This document shows, one piece after another, positions 33,101 to 41,918 of a stretch of DNA of 53,953 nt (position 1 is its first letter; each line of letters starts with the position of its first letter). This DNA is from AWTP1-13 sp035762425 (GTDB lineage Bacteria; Pseudomonadota; Alphaproteobacteria; Rhizobiales; Hyphomicrobiaceae): contig DASTOW010000296.1 of assembly GCA_035762425.1 (NCBI GenBank), positions 1-53,953 of the forward strand, written 5' to 3'. The notes below the pieces were generated by a model. That model was not told where the DNA came from. It saw only the letters and a program-made list of their open reading frames with translations, and searched no databases. Both the position numbers and the translations under genes were made by a program.

Positions 33101-34540
33101 ATGGACAAGCCGACCATACTTGCCAAGAACCAGTGCTACGTCGACGGCCAGTGGGTCGGCGAGCCCAAGCTGCCGGTCACCAACAAGGCCACCGGCGACA
33201 TCATGGCCCGCGTGCCCGAGTTCGGCGAGGCGGAAACGCGCGAGGCGATCGCCGCCGCCAACCGCGCCTTCCCGAAATGGTCCAAGCTGCTGGCCAAGGA
33301 GCGCTCCAAGCTGGTGCGGCGCTGGTACGACTTGATCGTCGAGCACGCCAACGAGCTGGCGCTGCTGCTCACCAACGAGCAGGGCAAGCCGCTGGCCGAA
33401 GCCAAAGGCGAGATCCTGTACGCGGCCGGCTTTATCGAGTTTTTCGCCGAGGAGGCCAAGCGCATCAACGGCGAGACCATCCCGACCTTCAAGTCGGATG
33501 CTCGCATCGTCGTGATCAAGCAGCCGGTCGGCGTGGTCGCGGCAATCACACCGTGGAATTTTCCGGCCGCCATGATCACCCGCAAGGCCGGCCCGGCGCT
33601 GGCGGTCGGCTGCACGATGGTGCTCAAGCCCGCCTCCGAGACCCCGCTCACCGCGCTGGCGCTGGCCGCGCTAGCCGAGAAGGCCGGCATCCCGAAGGGC
33701 GTGTTCAACGTCATCACCGGCAAGGCCAGCGTGATCGGCAAGGAGCTGACCTCCAACCCGGCCGTGCGCATGCTCACCTTCACCGGCTCGACCGAGGTCG
33801 GCCGCACCTTGATGGCGCAATGCGCGCCGACCATCAAGAAGCTCGGCCTTGAGCTCGGCGGCAACGCCCCCTTCATCGTGTTCGACGATGCCGATCTCGA
33901 CAAGGCGGTGCAAGGCGCCATTGCCTCCAAGTATCGCAACGCCGGCCAGACCTGCGTGTGTGCCAACCGCATCTACGTGCAGGACAAGGTCTACGATGCC
34001 TTTGCCGAGAAGCTCGCCGCAGAGGTCAAGAAGATGAAGGTCGGCCCCGGCACTGATGAGGGCGTCACCACCGGCCCGCTCATCAACAAGGCGGCCGTGG
34101 ACAAGGTCGAGGAGCACGTGGCTGATGCCCTCAAAGGCGGCGCGCGTGTCGTTCTCGGCGGCCAACGCCATCAACGCGGCGGCAACTTCTTCGAACCGAC
34201 CATCCTGGCCGACGTCACCTCCGAGATGATGATCGCGCGCGAGGAGACATTCGGTCCGGTAGCACCGCTGTTCCGCTTCAAGACCGAGGACGACGTGATC
34301 GCCATGGCCAACGACACACCGTTCGGTCTCGCCGCCTATTTCTATGCGCGCGACCTCGGCCGGGTGTGGCGCGTCGCCGAGGCGCTTGAATGCGGCATCA
34401 TCGGCATTAACGAGGGCATCATCTCGAGCGAGGTGGCCCCGTTCGGCGGCGTCAAGGAATCGGGCGTCGGCCGCGAGGGCTCCTCGCATGGCGTGGAGGA
34501 ATTCCTCGAGATGAAATACCTCCTGATGGGCGGCCTGTAG
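33101..34540 (+). CDS. gabD: NAD(P)-dependent succinate-semialdehyde dehydrogenase
   Basis: A 479-residue aldehyde dehydrogenase. SSADH oxidises succinate semialdehyde to succinate in GABA breakdown. Family marks are ITPWNFPAAMITRK, the cofactor-binding FTGSTEVGRTLM, the general base Glu near residue 251 in LGLELGGNAPFIVFDDADLD, the catalytic Cys near 285 in NAGQTCVCANR, and EETFGPVAPLFRF. NAGQTC followed by VCANR is typical of the GabD subgroup. ATG 33101 has GGAG 6 bases upstream. The PuuD-like gene at 39931, whose E. coli relative feeds GABA formation, lies 5 kb away and may be linked in function. Confidence 0.9.
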   Translation: MDKPTILAKNQCYVDGQWVGEPKLPVTNKATGDIMARVPEFGEAETREAIAAANRAFPKWSKLLAKERSKLVRRWYDLIVEHANELALLLTNEQGKPLAEAKGEILYAAGFIEFFAEEAKRINGETIPTFKSDARIVVIKQPVGVVAAITPWNFPAAMITRKAGPALAVGCTMVLKPASETPLTALALAALAEKAGIPKGVFNVITGKASVIGKELTSNPAVRMLTFTGSTEVGRTLMAQCAPTIKKLGLELGGNAPFIVFDDADLDKAVQGAIASKYRNAGQTCVCANRIYVQDKVYDAFAEKLAAEVKKMKVGPGTDEGVTTGPLINKAAVDKVEEHVADALKGGARVVLGGQRHQRGGNFFEPTILADVTSEMMIAREETFGPVAPLFRFKTEDDVIAMANDTPFGLAAYFYARDLGRVWRVAEALECGIIGINEGIISSEVAPFGGVKESGVGREGSSHGVEEFLEMKYLLMGGL

Positions 34541-34577
34541 CGGCGCCCCTCTGCCCATCTTGATGGCAAGAGGGTCC

Positions 34578-34625
34578 GGGTGAGGGGCAGGCACGGGGTG
34601 TTGGAGCAAGCTTCTGCCCTCACCC
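34578..34625. repeat. Dispersed intergenic inverted repeat after gabD
   Basis: GGGTGAGGGGCAG (34578-34590) pairs with CTGCCCTCACCC (34614-34625), one bulge. The surrounding 34541-34660 has the look of the CCCTCTCCC/GGGTGAGGGG intergenic repeats of alphaproteobacteria, related to that at 27356. It may act as terminator between gabD and rpiA. Confidence 0.55.
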
Positions 34626-34671
34626 TAGCTCTCTGCCCACGCAGTGGTGGGGCGAGGCAACAGAGGCCAAC

Positions 34672-35388
34672 ATGAGCGCAGATTCCTTGAAGCAGCAGGC
34701 CGCCGAGCGGGCCCTCGAGTTCGTCGAGAACGGCATGTCGCTCGGCCTCGGCTCCGGCTCGACGGCGGCCAAGTTCGTCGACCTGGTCGGCCAGCGCGTC
34801 AAGGCTGGCCTGCAGGTTAAATGCGTCCCCACCTCCGAGGCCACGCGCGCGCAGGCCGAGCGTCTCGGCATCCCGCTCACCAGCCTCGATGACACGCCCT
34901 TTCTTGACCTCACGGTCGACGGCGCCGACGAGATCGACGCCCAGCTCCGCCTTATCAAGGGCGGCGGCGGTGCGCTGCTGCGCGAGAAGATCGTCGCTAC
35001 CGCCTCGCAGCGCATGGTCGTCATCACCGATGCCTCGAAGCTCGTCGTCACGCTCGGCAAGTTCCCGCTCCCCATCGAGGTGGTCCGCTTCGGCCTCGCC
35101 GCTACCCGCAACATGGTCGAGGTGCTGTCTGCCGATGCCGGCTGCGAGGGTGAGATCAAGGTGCGGCTCGCCGCCGACGGCAAGCCGTTCGAGACCGACG
35201 GCGGCAACCTTATCCTCGACTGCGCCTTCGGTCAGATCGCCGACCCGGAGGCGCTGGAGGATGCGCTGAAGCTGATCCCGGGTGTGGTCGAGAGCGGCCT
35301 GTTCCTCGGCATCGCCGATGCAGCCGTCATTGCCGGACCGGATGGCGTCGTCGTGGTCGACCGCGACGCCGACGGCGACGACACCTAA
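34672..35388 (+). CDS. rpiA: Ribose-5-phosphate isomerase A
   Basis: A 238-residue enzyme interconverting ribose 5-phosphate and ribulose 5-phosphate in the pentose phosphate pathway. Motifs are LGLGSGSTAAKFVDLVG near residues 25-40, CVPTSEATRAQAERLGIPL, the catalytic DLTVDGADEIDAQLRLIKGGGGALLREKIVA, and the substrate-binding KLVVTLGKFPLPIEV. The end IADAAVIAGPDGVVVVDR fits. Length is normal. It starts after a repeat-bearing gap behind gabD and is followed 36 bases later by the DUF2059 gene, probably on one transcript. Confidence 0.95.
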   Translation: MSADSLKQQAAERALEFVENGMSLGLGSGSTAAKFVDLVGQRVKAGLQVKCVPTSEATRAQAERLGIPLTSLDDTPFLDLTVDGADEIDAQLRLIKGGGGALLREKIVATASQRMVVITDASKLVVTLGKFPLPIEVVRFGLAATRNMVEVLSADAGCEGEIKVRLAADGKPFETDGGNLILDCAFGQIADPEALEDALKLIPGVVESGLFLGIADAAVIAGPDGVVVVDRDADGDDT

Positions 35389-35424
35389 GGCCGGCCACCC
35401 GGCGCACCAAGCAAGGAGCAACCT

Positions 35425-35925
35425 ATGCAGCTGCGCGCTCGCATCCTGGCCATTGTTTTGCTCGCCATGGCGTCGCCCGTCGCCTCGGTGGCGCAGACAC
35501 AGTCACCCGATCCCGACCGTCTGGCGGCCGCCAAAGACATGATGGATGCCTCGCGCGTCGATCGGCAGTTCGAGCAGGTCATCCCGCTGCTGCTCGATCA
35601 CCTGAAGCAGGGCTTCCGCCGCGTCGCCCCTGATCGAGCGGACATCATCGACAGCGTCTTCGAGCAGATGCAGTCGAGGTTCATCAGCCGCCGCGGCGAG
35701 CTGCTCGAGGAGATTGCCGGGCTCTACGCGCAGCGGCTGGAGGCGTCTGAAATGCGGGCGGTGGCCGACTTCTATCGCTCGCCTGTCGGTGCAAAGCTGA
35801 TCGACGTGCAGCCGCAGATTATGCAGGAGTCGATCCTGGCCGGACAGCGCTGGGGCCAGCGTATCGGCCGCGAGATCGAGGAAGAAGCGCGCCGCGAACT
35901 AAAACGGCGCGGCGTCGACTTGTAG
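35425..35925 (+). CDS. DUF2059 domain secreted protein
   Basis: A 166-residue exported protein: signal peptide MQLRARILAIVLLAMASPVASVAQ, then a helical DUF2059 domain with DMMDASRVDRQFEQVIPLLLDHLKQGF and AEMRAVADFYRSPVGAKLIDVQPQIMQES (the FYxSPxG box is the family mark). Function is unknown. AAGGAG before the ATG is a strong ribosome site. It lies between rpiA and the GST gene, all on the plus strand with short gaps, so may belong to a longer transcript. Confidence 0.85.
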   Translation: MQLRARILAIVLLAMASPVASVAQTQSPDPDRLAAAKDMMDASRVDRQFEQVIPLLLDHLKQGFRRVAPDRADIIDSVFEQMQSRFISRRGELLEEIAGLYAQRLEASEMRAVADFYRSPVGAKLIDVQPQIMQESILAGQRWGQRIGREIEEEARRELKRRGVDL

Positions 35926-35948
35926 CGGCTCAGCGCGGGGGCGCGACG

Positions 35949-36644
35949 ATGGCACTCACTCTCTACTATCATCCGCTGGCTTCGTTCTGCCACAAGGTGC
36001 TGATCGCGCTGTACGAGAACGACACGCGCTTCAGCGGTCACATCATCGACCTGATGGATGCGGCCGCCAGCGCACGCTTGTTCGAGATGTGGCCGGTCGG
36101 CAAGATGCCCGTGCTGGGCGACGACAGCCGAAATCGGACCATTCCGGAGACCAGCATCATCATCGAGTATCTGGACCAGCACTACCCGGGCCCGCGTCCG
36201 CTCCTGCCAACCGGCGACGGCGCGCGCCTCGATGCACGGCTGTGGGACCGCTTCTTCGATCTCTACGTCCAGGTGCCGATGCAAAAGATCGTCATCGACC
36301 GCCTCAGGGGCGAGGGTGAACATGATCCGCGCGGCGTGGCAGAAGCACGCGCCTCCCTCGTCACCGCCTACGCCGTGCTGGAGCGGCAGATGGCCGGCAA
36401 GAGCTGGGCGATCGGTGAGGACTTCACCATCGCCGACTGCGCAGCTGCCCCGGCCCTGTTCTATGCCGGCATCGTCGTGCCATTCTCCCAGAGTCACCCC
36501 AACGTCGCCGCCTATTTCATGCGGCTGTTGGCGCGCCCCAGCTTCAAGCGCGTCATCGCCGAGGCCCGGCCTTACTTCCAGTTTTACCCCTTCAAGGACG
36601 AGATGCCGCCATACCTGCTCCAAGCCGGCAGCCCGACCACCTAG
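35949..36644 (+). CDS. Glutathione S-transferase family protein
   Basis: A 231-residue protein with an N-terminal thioredoxin-like domain (LTLYYHPLASFCHKVLIALYEN, KMPVLGDD, ETSIIIEYLDQHYPG) and a C-terminal helical domain (WAIGEDFTIADCAAAPALFY is the usual GST marker). The likely catalytic residue is Ser or Cys in the PLASFCHKV stretch. Substrate unknown. It is 23 bases after the DUF2059 gene and precedes glutathione reductase by 94 bases, which supports a glutathione role. Confidence 0.9.
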   Translation: MALTLYYHPLASFCHKVLIALYENDTRFSGHIIDLMDAAASARLFEMWPVGKMPVLGDDSRNRTIPETSIIIEYLDQHYPGPRPLLPTGDGARLDARLWDRFFDLYVQVPMQKIVIDRLRGEGEHDPRGVAEARASLVTAYAVLERQMAGKSWAIGEDFTIADCAAAPALFYAGIVVPFSQSHPNVAAYFMRLLARPSFKRVIAEARPYFQFYPFKDEMPPYLLQAGSPTT

Positions 36645-36738
36645 CCGGGACCGGTGTTGTTGTCCGCAGCACGAGATGCACGCTTTGATGGCAGCCGAAA
36701 TGCTTCCATCGCGATCGATCTCCCTCTAAGGGTGTCGC

Positions 36739-38166
36739 ATGGCTGAATTCAACTTCGACCTGTTCGTGATCGGCGCCGGCTCGGGCGGCGTGCGGGCGGC
36801 GCGCATTGCCGCGATGCACGGCGCCAAGGTGGCAATTGCCGAAGAGTACCTCTACGGCGGTACCTGCGTCGTACGTGGCTGCATCCCCAAGAAGCTGCTG
36901 GTGTACGCCAGCCGCTTCCGCGACGAGTTCGAGGACGCGCAAGGCTTCGGCTGGAGCCTGCGCACGCCCTCATTTGACTGGCCGACGCTTATCGCCAACA
37001 AGGACAAAGAGATCGAGCGCATCAGCGGTGTCTACAAGAGCAACCTCGAGCGCGCCGGCGTGCATCTGTTCTCGGCCCGCGCCGAGCTGATCGACCGCAA
37101 CACCGTGCGCATCCAGCCGGGCGATCGCACCGTCCGCGCCAAGACCATCCTGATCGCCACCGGCGGCCGCCCGGTCGTTCCCGACCTGCCCGGTGCCGGC
37201 CATGCCATCACCTCCAACGAGGCATTCCACCTCGAGAGGATGCCATCCTCAATCGTGATCGTCGGCGGCGGCTACATCGCCGTCGAGTTCGCCGGCATCT
37301 TCAACGGCCTCGGCGCCGAGACCACGCTGCTCTATCGCGGCACCAAGATCCTGCGCGGCTTCGACGAGGAGTTGCGCGACAGCCTGACCCAGGAGCTGTT
37401 CAAGCGCGGTGTCGACGTGCGCTGCAATGCCCGCATCGCCTCTATCGACAAGGGCTGGTCGAGCCACACCATAACGCTGCAGGACGGCAGCACGCTGGCG
37501 GCCGACATCATCATGTTCGCCACCGGGCGCACGCCCAACACGGCCGGCCTTGGGCTGGAGGCGGCCGGCGTCAAGCTCGGCGAACTGGGCGAGATCGTCG
37601 TCGACGAGCAGTCGCGCTCCTCGGTCGACAATATCTTCGCCGTCGGCGATGTCACCGACCGCGTCAACCTCACCCCCGTCGCCATCCGCGAGGGCCATGC
37701 CTTTGCCGACACGATGTACGGCGGCAAAGCAGTGACGGTCGACCACCAGCTGATCCCCACCGCCGTGTTCGCCACGCCCGAGCTCGGCACCGTCGGCCTG
37801 CCCGAGCACGTGGCGCGCGAGCGCCACCCCAAAATCGATATCTACAAGGTAAATTTTCGCCCGCTCAAGAATACGGTATCGGGCCGTGACGAGCGCACAC
37901 TCATGAAACTTGTCGTCGACGCCGAGACCGATCGCATCCTCGGCTGCCACGTGCTCGGGCCGGATGCCGCCGAGATCGTGCAGATGGCCGCCATAGCGAT
38001 GCGCATGAAGGCCACCAAGGCCGACTTCGACAGCACCATGGCCCTGCATCCGAGCGCGGCGGAGGAGCTGGTGACCATGCGCGAGGCATGGCAGCCGCCG
38101 GCCGAACCCGCTGCGCAACCCAAGCCCAAGCGCGCCCCCAAGCGAGGCTACGATGAAACGTCTTGA
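36739..38166 (+). CDS. gor: Glutathione-disulfide reductase
   Basis: A 475-residue flavoprotein that regenerates glutathione from its disulfide using NADPH. It shows the FAD motif VIGAGSGGVRAARIA, the redox-active GGTCVVRGCIPKK with cysteines near residues 44 and 49, the NAD(P) motif IVGGGYIAVEFAGI, the second FAD site NIFAVGDVTDRVNLTPVAI, and the C-terminal His-Glu pair in MALHPSAAEELVTM. The C-terminal tail (about 20 residues, Pro/Lys/Arg-rich) is longer than usual. AAGGGTG precedes the ATG. The downstream SDR gene overlaps its last 14 bases, so the two are translationally coupled. Confidence 0.95.
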   Translation: MAEFNFDLFVIGAGSGGVRAARIAAMHGAKVAIAEEYLYGGTCVVRGCIPKKLLVYASRFRDEFEDAQGFGWSLRTPSFDWPTLIANKDKEIERISGVYKSNLERAGVHLFSARAELIDRNTVRIQPGDRTVRAKTILIATGGRPVVPDLPGAGHAITSNEAFHLERMPSSIVIVGGGYIAVEFAGIFNGLGAETTLLYRGTKILRGFDEELRDSLTQELFKRGVDVRCNARIASIDKGWSSHTITLQDGSTLAADIIMFATGRTPNTAGLGLEAAGVKLGELGEIVVDEQSRSSVDNIFAVGDVTDRVNLTPVAIREGHAFADTMYGGKAVTVDHQLIPTAVFATPELGTVGLPEHVARERHPKIDIYKVNFRPLKNTVSGRDERTLMKLVVDAETDRILGCHVLGPDAAEIVQMAAIAMRMKATKADFDSTMALHPSAAEELVTMREAWQPPAEPAAQPKPKRAPKRGYDETS

Positions 38167-38908
38167 AGGCCGCGTTGCCCTGGTGACCGGCTCCGGTGCC
38201 GGCATCGGCGAGGCGATTGCGGCGACGCTCGCTGGCGAGGGCGCCTACGTCTACGTCACCGACGTGGATGGAGCCGCCGCCGAGACGGTGGCTGGCCGGC
38301 TCGTCAAGGCCGGTGCATCCGCGCGCGCGCTGGCCGTCGACGTGTCGCGCGGCCAGGACGTGGCTGCCATGATCCGCGACGTCGAGCAGGGCCACGGCCG
38401 CCTCGACGTGCTGGTCAACAATGCCGGCCTCAACGTGCGCAGCGACTTCCGCCACCTCTCCGACGCTGACTGGGTCAAGATCCGCGAGGTCAATCTTGAC
38501 GGCGTGGTGCGGGTCGCACGCGACGGCTTCGGCCTGCTGAAGGCCTCCGGCCGCGGCTCGCTCGTCAACGTCGCCTCCATCATGGCCGAACGCGGACTGC
38601 GGCAGCTCACCGCCTACTCAGCGACCAAGGGCGCGGTCGTGGCGCTGACCAAGGGTCTCGCCGTCGAATACGCGCCTTTTGACATCCGCGTCAACGCACT
38701 GGCGCCCGGCTTCGTGGAAACTGCGCTCACCAAGCGCGCGCTCGCCAACCCCGGCATCCACAAAGCCCTGCTCGAGCGCACGCTGCTCAAGCGGTTCGGC
38801 ACGGTGGAGGACATGGCCAAAGCCGTCCTATTCCTCGCCAGCGACGACGCCTCCTACATCACCGGCGCGGTGCTGGCCGTCGACGGCGGCATGTCTGCGG
38901 GGCTGTGA
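38153..38908 (+). CDS. SDR family oxidoreductase, FabG-like
   Basis: A 251-residue short-chain dehydrogenase. TGSGAGIGE near residue 12 is the dinucleotide loop, VNNAGLN the structural motif, Ser of NVASIMAE, then the catalytic Tyr and Lys in AYSATKG near residue 154. The end ASYITGAVLAVDGGMSAG is typical. The acidic residue after the second strand (VTDVDGA) favours NAD(H). Substrate is unknown; the gluconate/glucose or 3-oxoacyl type are common alternatives. It overlaps gor by 14 bases, which ties its expression to glutathione reductase. Confidence 0.9.
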   Translation: MKRLEGRVALVTGSGAGIGEAIAATLAGEGAYVYVTDVDGAAAETVAGRLVKAGASARALAVDVSRGQDVAAMIRDVEQGHGRLDVLVNNAGLNVRSDFRHLSDADWVKIREVNLDGVVRVARDGFGLLKASGRGSLVNVASIMAERGLRQLTAYSATKGAVVALTKGLAVEYAPFDIRVNALAPGFVETALTKRALANPGIHKALLERTLLKRFGTVEDMAKAVLFLASDDASYITGAVLAVDGGMSAGL

Positions 38909-38991
38909 CATACCTGCACTGCACGTGAATCGGGTGGACGGCCTGCAGGGGCCAGCCTATCAAGCGCGGCTCGCACCACCCATTCAGGCCC

Positions 38992-39897
38992 ATGCGCACC
39001 ACCGACTGGCTGCTGCTGTTTGCACTCTCGGTCCTCTGGGGCCTTACTTACTTCTTCGGCGTCATCGCCACGCAGAGCGTGCCGCCGCTGACGCTGGTGC
39101 TGCTGCGTGTGGCACTGGCCGCCATGGTGCTGGTGCCGATCGTTCACCTGCTGGGCTTTCGCCTGCCCGACAACATGGCCATCTGGCGGTCGCTGGCCGT
39201 CCTGGCCACGCTCAACAACATCATTCCCTTCACGCTGATGTTCTACGGCCAACCGCACGTGACGGGCGGGCTTGCCTCGGTCATCAACGCGACCACGCCC
39301 CTGTTCACGATCCTCATCGCCCGCATCTTTGCGCACGAGCCGCTGAGCGCCGCCAAGATCGCCGGCGTGCTGCTGGGTCTTGCCGGCGTGGCGGTCCTGA
39401 TGGGTCCTGCCGCTGCCAACATGCACGCGACCAGCCTGCTCGGCATGGTCTGCTTCATCGGCTCATCCATTTCCTATGGCTTCTCGGCCCTGTGGCTGCG
39501 TCGCTTCCGCGACACCCCGCCGCTCGTGTCCGCCGCCGGCCAACTGGTCTGCTCGTCGGCCATGATGCTGGTGCCGGCCTTGCTCGAGCGCGCGTGGCTG
39601 CTGCCGATGCCGCCGCCGTCGGCTATCGGCGCCGTGCTCGGGCTTGCCGTGCTCTCGACCGCCCTGGCCTACGTGCTGTTCTTCCGCATCAGCGCCACGG
39701 CCGGCGCCACCAACGTCATGCTGGTGACGCTGCTAATCCCCGTCACCGCCACCGGGCTCGGCGCCGCCTTCCTGGGCGAGGAGCTGACCGCCCATCAGAT
39801 GCTGGGCGCTCTCGTCATCGGCTCCGGCCTGCTCATCATCGACGGCCGCCTGCTGCGCTTTGCGCGCGGCGCAATCGCTGCCCGCAGGTTGGGTTAG
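38992..39897 (+). CDS. EamA/DMT family transporter (first of a related pair)
   Basis: A 301-residue inner-membrane exporter of the drug/metabolite type with ten predicted helices in two EamA repeats. It starts TDWLLLFALSVLWGLTYFFGVIA and contains FCFIG-type loop GMVCFIGSSISYGFSALWLRRF in the second repeat. It closely resembles the third DMT gene at 41919 in length and in both ends (LLIIDGRLLRF versus LLIIDGRIVRV), so they look like paralogues. Substrate unknown; amino acids or related compounds are plausible given neighbours. Confidence 0.87.
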   Translation: MRTTDWLLLFALSVLWGLTYFFGVIATQSVPPLTLVLLRVALAAMVLVPIVHLLGFRLPDNMAIWRSLAVLATLNNIIPFTLMFYGQPHVTGGLASVINATTPLFTILIARIFAHEPLSAAKIAGVLLGLAGVAVLMGPAAANMHATSLLGMVCFIGSSISYGFSALWLRRFRDTPPLVSAAGQLVCSSAMMLVPALLERAWLLPMPPPSAIGAVLGLAVLSTALAYVLFFRISATAGATNVMLVTLLIPVTATGLGAAFLGEELTAHQMLGALVIGSGLLIIDGRLLRFARGAIAARRLG

Positions 39898-39930
39898 GGC
39901 CAAGCCCGTACCACGGTGCTCCAGCAGGGC

Positions 39931-40635
39931 TCACTTTGCCGAGGCGAGGCACGCTTCGATCAAGCCGGTGAAGATGCGGTTTCCCGGATGATCGGACGCC
40001 GCGAACAGCTCCTGGTGCCATTGCACACCAAGCGCAAAGGCTCGCGAGGGGATCTCAATCGCTTCAATGACGCCGTCGTCTGAATGGGCACTGGCGACTA
40101 CCGAACGGGACAGCTCACCGATCGCCTCGCGATGGAAGGTATTGACGAGCATGGCGGGCTGCCCGACCACGGCAGCCAGCCTGGAGCCTGCAACCAAAGT
40201 AATTTGGTGCAGATAGCCGCGCTTGTCGTGCTCCAGGGCGTTCGGCATTGCGGCTTGCACGTCCGACCACAGGCGACATCCATTGAGGCAGGCGAGCAGC
40301 TGCATACCCGCACAGATGCCAAGCACGGGCTTATCGCGCGCCAGATGGCCCTCAACGATTGCCCGCTCGACGTGATAGCGCTCCGACTTCGGTGCTTGCG
40401 ATGTCTGGCCCCGGAGATACCATGCATCGGGGTATGCAAAGCGTCCGCCGACGCACAGCAGCCCATCGAACTCCTCAATGACCACGTCGACCATCTGGGC
40501 GAGATACGGGATGCCGAACGGCAACCCGCCCGCATCTGCGATCGCGCTGAAGTAGCCTTTCGCCGCCTCGTAACGAGTGCCATCCCCACTCGTATTCTCG
40601 TCGAGGATTACGGCAATGCGCGGCTTCTTCGTCAT
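39931..40635 (-). CDS. Class I glutamine amidotransferase-like hydrolase, PuuD-type
   Basis: A 234-residue hydrolase of the peptidase C26 / gamma-glutamyl-GABA hydrolase group. The nucleophile elbow is VLGICAGMQLL with Cys near residue 103. The His-containing C-terminal motif is LGVQWHQE. The start KPRIAVILDENTSGDG and DVVIEEFDGLLCVGGRF fit the family. PuuD frees GABA from gamma-glutamyl-GABA in putrescine breakdown, which would feed the gabD-type enzyme at 33101, but other gamma-glutamyl or amide substrates are possible and no other puu gene is present. The ATG at 40635 follows ACGGTGAGAG. Confidence 0.8.
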   Translation of the reverse strand: MTKKPRIAVILDENTSGDGTRYEAAKGYFSAIADAGGLPFGIPYLAQMVDVVIEEFDGLLCVGGRFAYPDAWYLRGQTSQAPKSERYHVERAIVEGHLARDKPVLGICAGMQLLACLNGCRLWSDVQAAMPNALEHDKRGYLHQITLVAGSRLAAVVGQPAMLVNTFHREAIGELSRSVVASAHSDDGVIEAIEIPSRAFALGVQWHQELFAASDHPGNRIFTGLIEACLASAK

Positions 40636-40671
40636 CTCTCACCGTCCGCCTGGTCAGTGCGTTAAGCCAAC

Positions 40672-41712
40672 CTATTGGGCAGCGGCGGCGTGCTTCAGGT
40701 CGTCCGCGAAGCGATCGACCCTGTCCGCCGTCATGTCCCAGGCGCACATCAGTCGGCAGCCCGTCGCGCCAAGGAACGTGTAGAACCGCCAGCCTTTGGC
40801 GCGCAACCGCTCCTGCACGCGTGCGGGGATCTCGGCAAACACGGCGTTGGCCTCGACCGGAAACATCACCCGCACGCCAGCCACCGCGCGCAAATGCCCG
40901 GCGAGCCGCTGGGCCATGGCGTTGGCATGCCGCGCATTCTTGAGCCACAGCTGGTCCTGCAGCAGCGCCAGCCACGGCGCCGTGACGAGGCGCATCTTGG
41001 AATTGAGGTGCCCGCTCTGCTTGACGCGCCACTCGAATTCCTGGGCCAACGCCTTGTCGAAGATCAGCACCGCTTCCCCGACCGCCAGCCCGTTCTTCAC
41101 ACCACCCAGGCACAGCACGTCGACGCCGGCGCGCCATGAAGCCTGCGCCGGCGTGCAGCCGAGCGTCGCCACCGCGTTGGCAAAGCGGGCGCCATCCATG
41201 TGCACCTTGAGGCCGTGGCGGCGAGCCACGCCGACCAACGCCGCCACCTCATGGTGCGAGTAGACCGTGCCGAGCTCGGTGGCTTGCGTCAGCGACAGCG
41301 CGCGCGCCTTGACGTGATGCACGCCCCTGCCTTTGCTCGCCAGCTTGTCAACGACATCCGGGGTCAGCTTGCCGAGCAGCGTGTCGGCCGTCACCACCTT
41401 GGCGCCGCCGCAATAGAACCCCAACGCGCCGGCCTCATCTTCCTCGATGTGGCTGACCGCATGGGCGATGACCGCGTCGTAAGGCTTGCACACCTGGGCC
41501 AAGGCCAGGGCATTGGCGGCCGTGCCATTGAATACGAAGAACACCGCGCAGTCGCTCTCGAACAGCTCGCGCATGCGGGCCTTGGCCTGCTCGGTCCAGG
41601 CATCGTCACCATAGCCGGGCGCATGTCCCTCGGCGTTGACCCGCACCAGCGCCTCCAGCGCCTCGGGGCACATTCCAGCATTGTTATCCGAGGCGAACTG
41701 CTGCTGCGACAT
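40672..41712 (-). CDS. Low-specificity L-threonine aldolase-like PLP enzyme
   Basis: A 346-residue fold-type I PLP enzyme of the beta-eliminating lyase family, splitting L-threonine or related beta-hydroxy amino acids (for example phenylserine) to glycine and an aldehyde. Marks are FASDNNAGMCPEALEALV and GYGDDAWTEQAK at the start, VFFVFNGTAANALAL, the aspartate region VHMDGARFANAVA, and the PLP lysine in LCLGGVKNGLAVGEA near residue 208. The LGG(V/T)KNG form is seen in Pseudomonas-type aldolases. AAGGGTGG lies upstream of the ATG. It is 36 bases upstream of the PuuD-like gene on the same strand, so likely an operon, and between two DMT exporters. Confidence 0.85.
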   Translation of the reverse strand: MSQQQFASDNNAGMCPEALEALVRVNAEGHAPGYGDDAWTEQAKARMRELFESDCAVFFVFNGTAANALALAQVCKPYDAVIAHAVSHIEEDEAGALGFYCGGAKVVTADTLLGKLTPDVVDKLASKGRGVHHVKARALSLTQATELGTVYSHHEVAALVGVARRHGLKVHMDGARFANAVATLGCTPAQASWRAGVDVLCLGGVKNGLAVGEAVLIFDKALAQEFEWRVKQSGHLNSKMRLVTAPWLALLQDQLWLKNARHANAMAQRLAGHLRAVAGVRVMFPVEANAVFAEIPARVQERLRAKGWRFYTFLGATGCRLMCAWDMTADRVDRFADDLKHAAAAQ

Positions 41713-41918
41713 TGCGCACCACCCTTGACTGGCCCGCCACCATAACCAGCCGGGCGTCCACCGTCACCCGCTGCGGAGCACGCGCCGCGGGGGAATTTCG
41801 CAATCGGGACGCTGGCATGCGCCGCCGGCAGGGTTGCCTTGCGCGGGCGCGGATTTGATTGCGAAACGCGTGCCAACCCGCCAAAACAGCGCCGCGTTTG
41901 CGGGCACGGGAGGAGACC

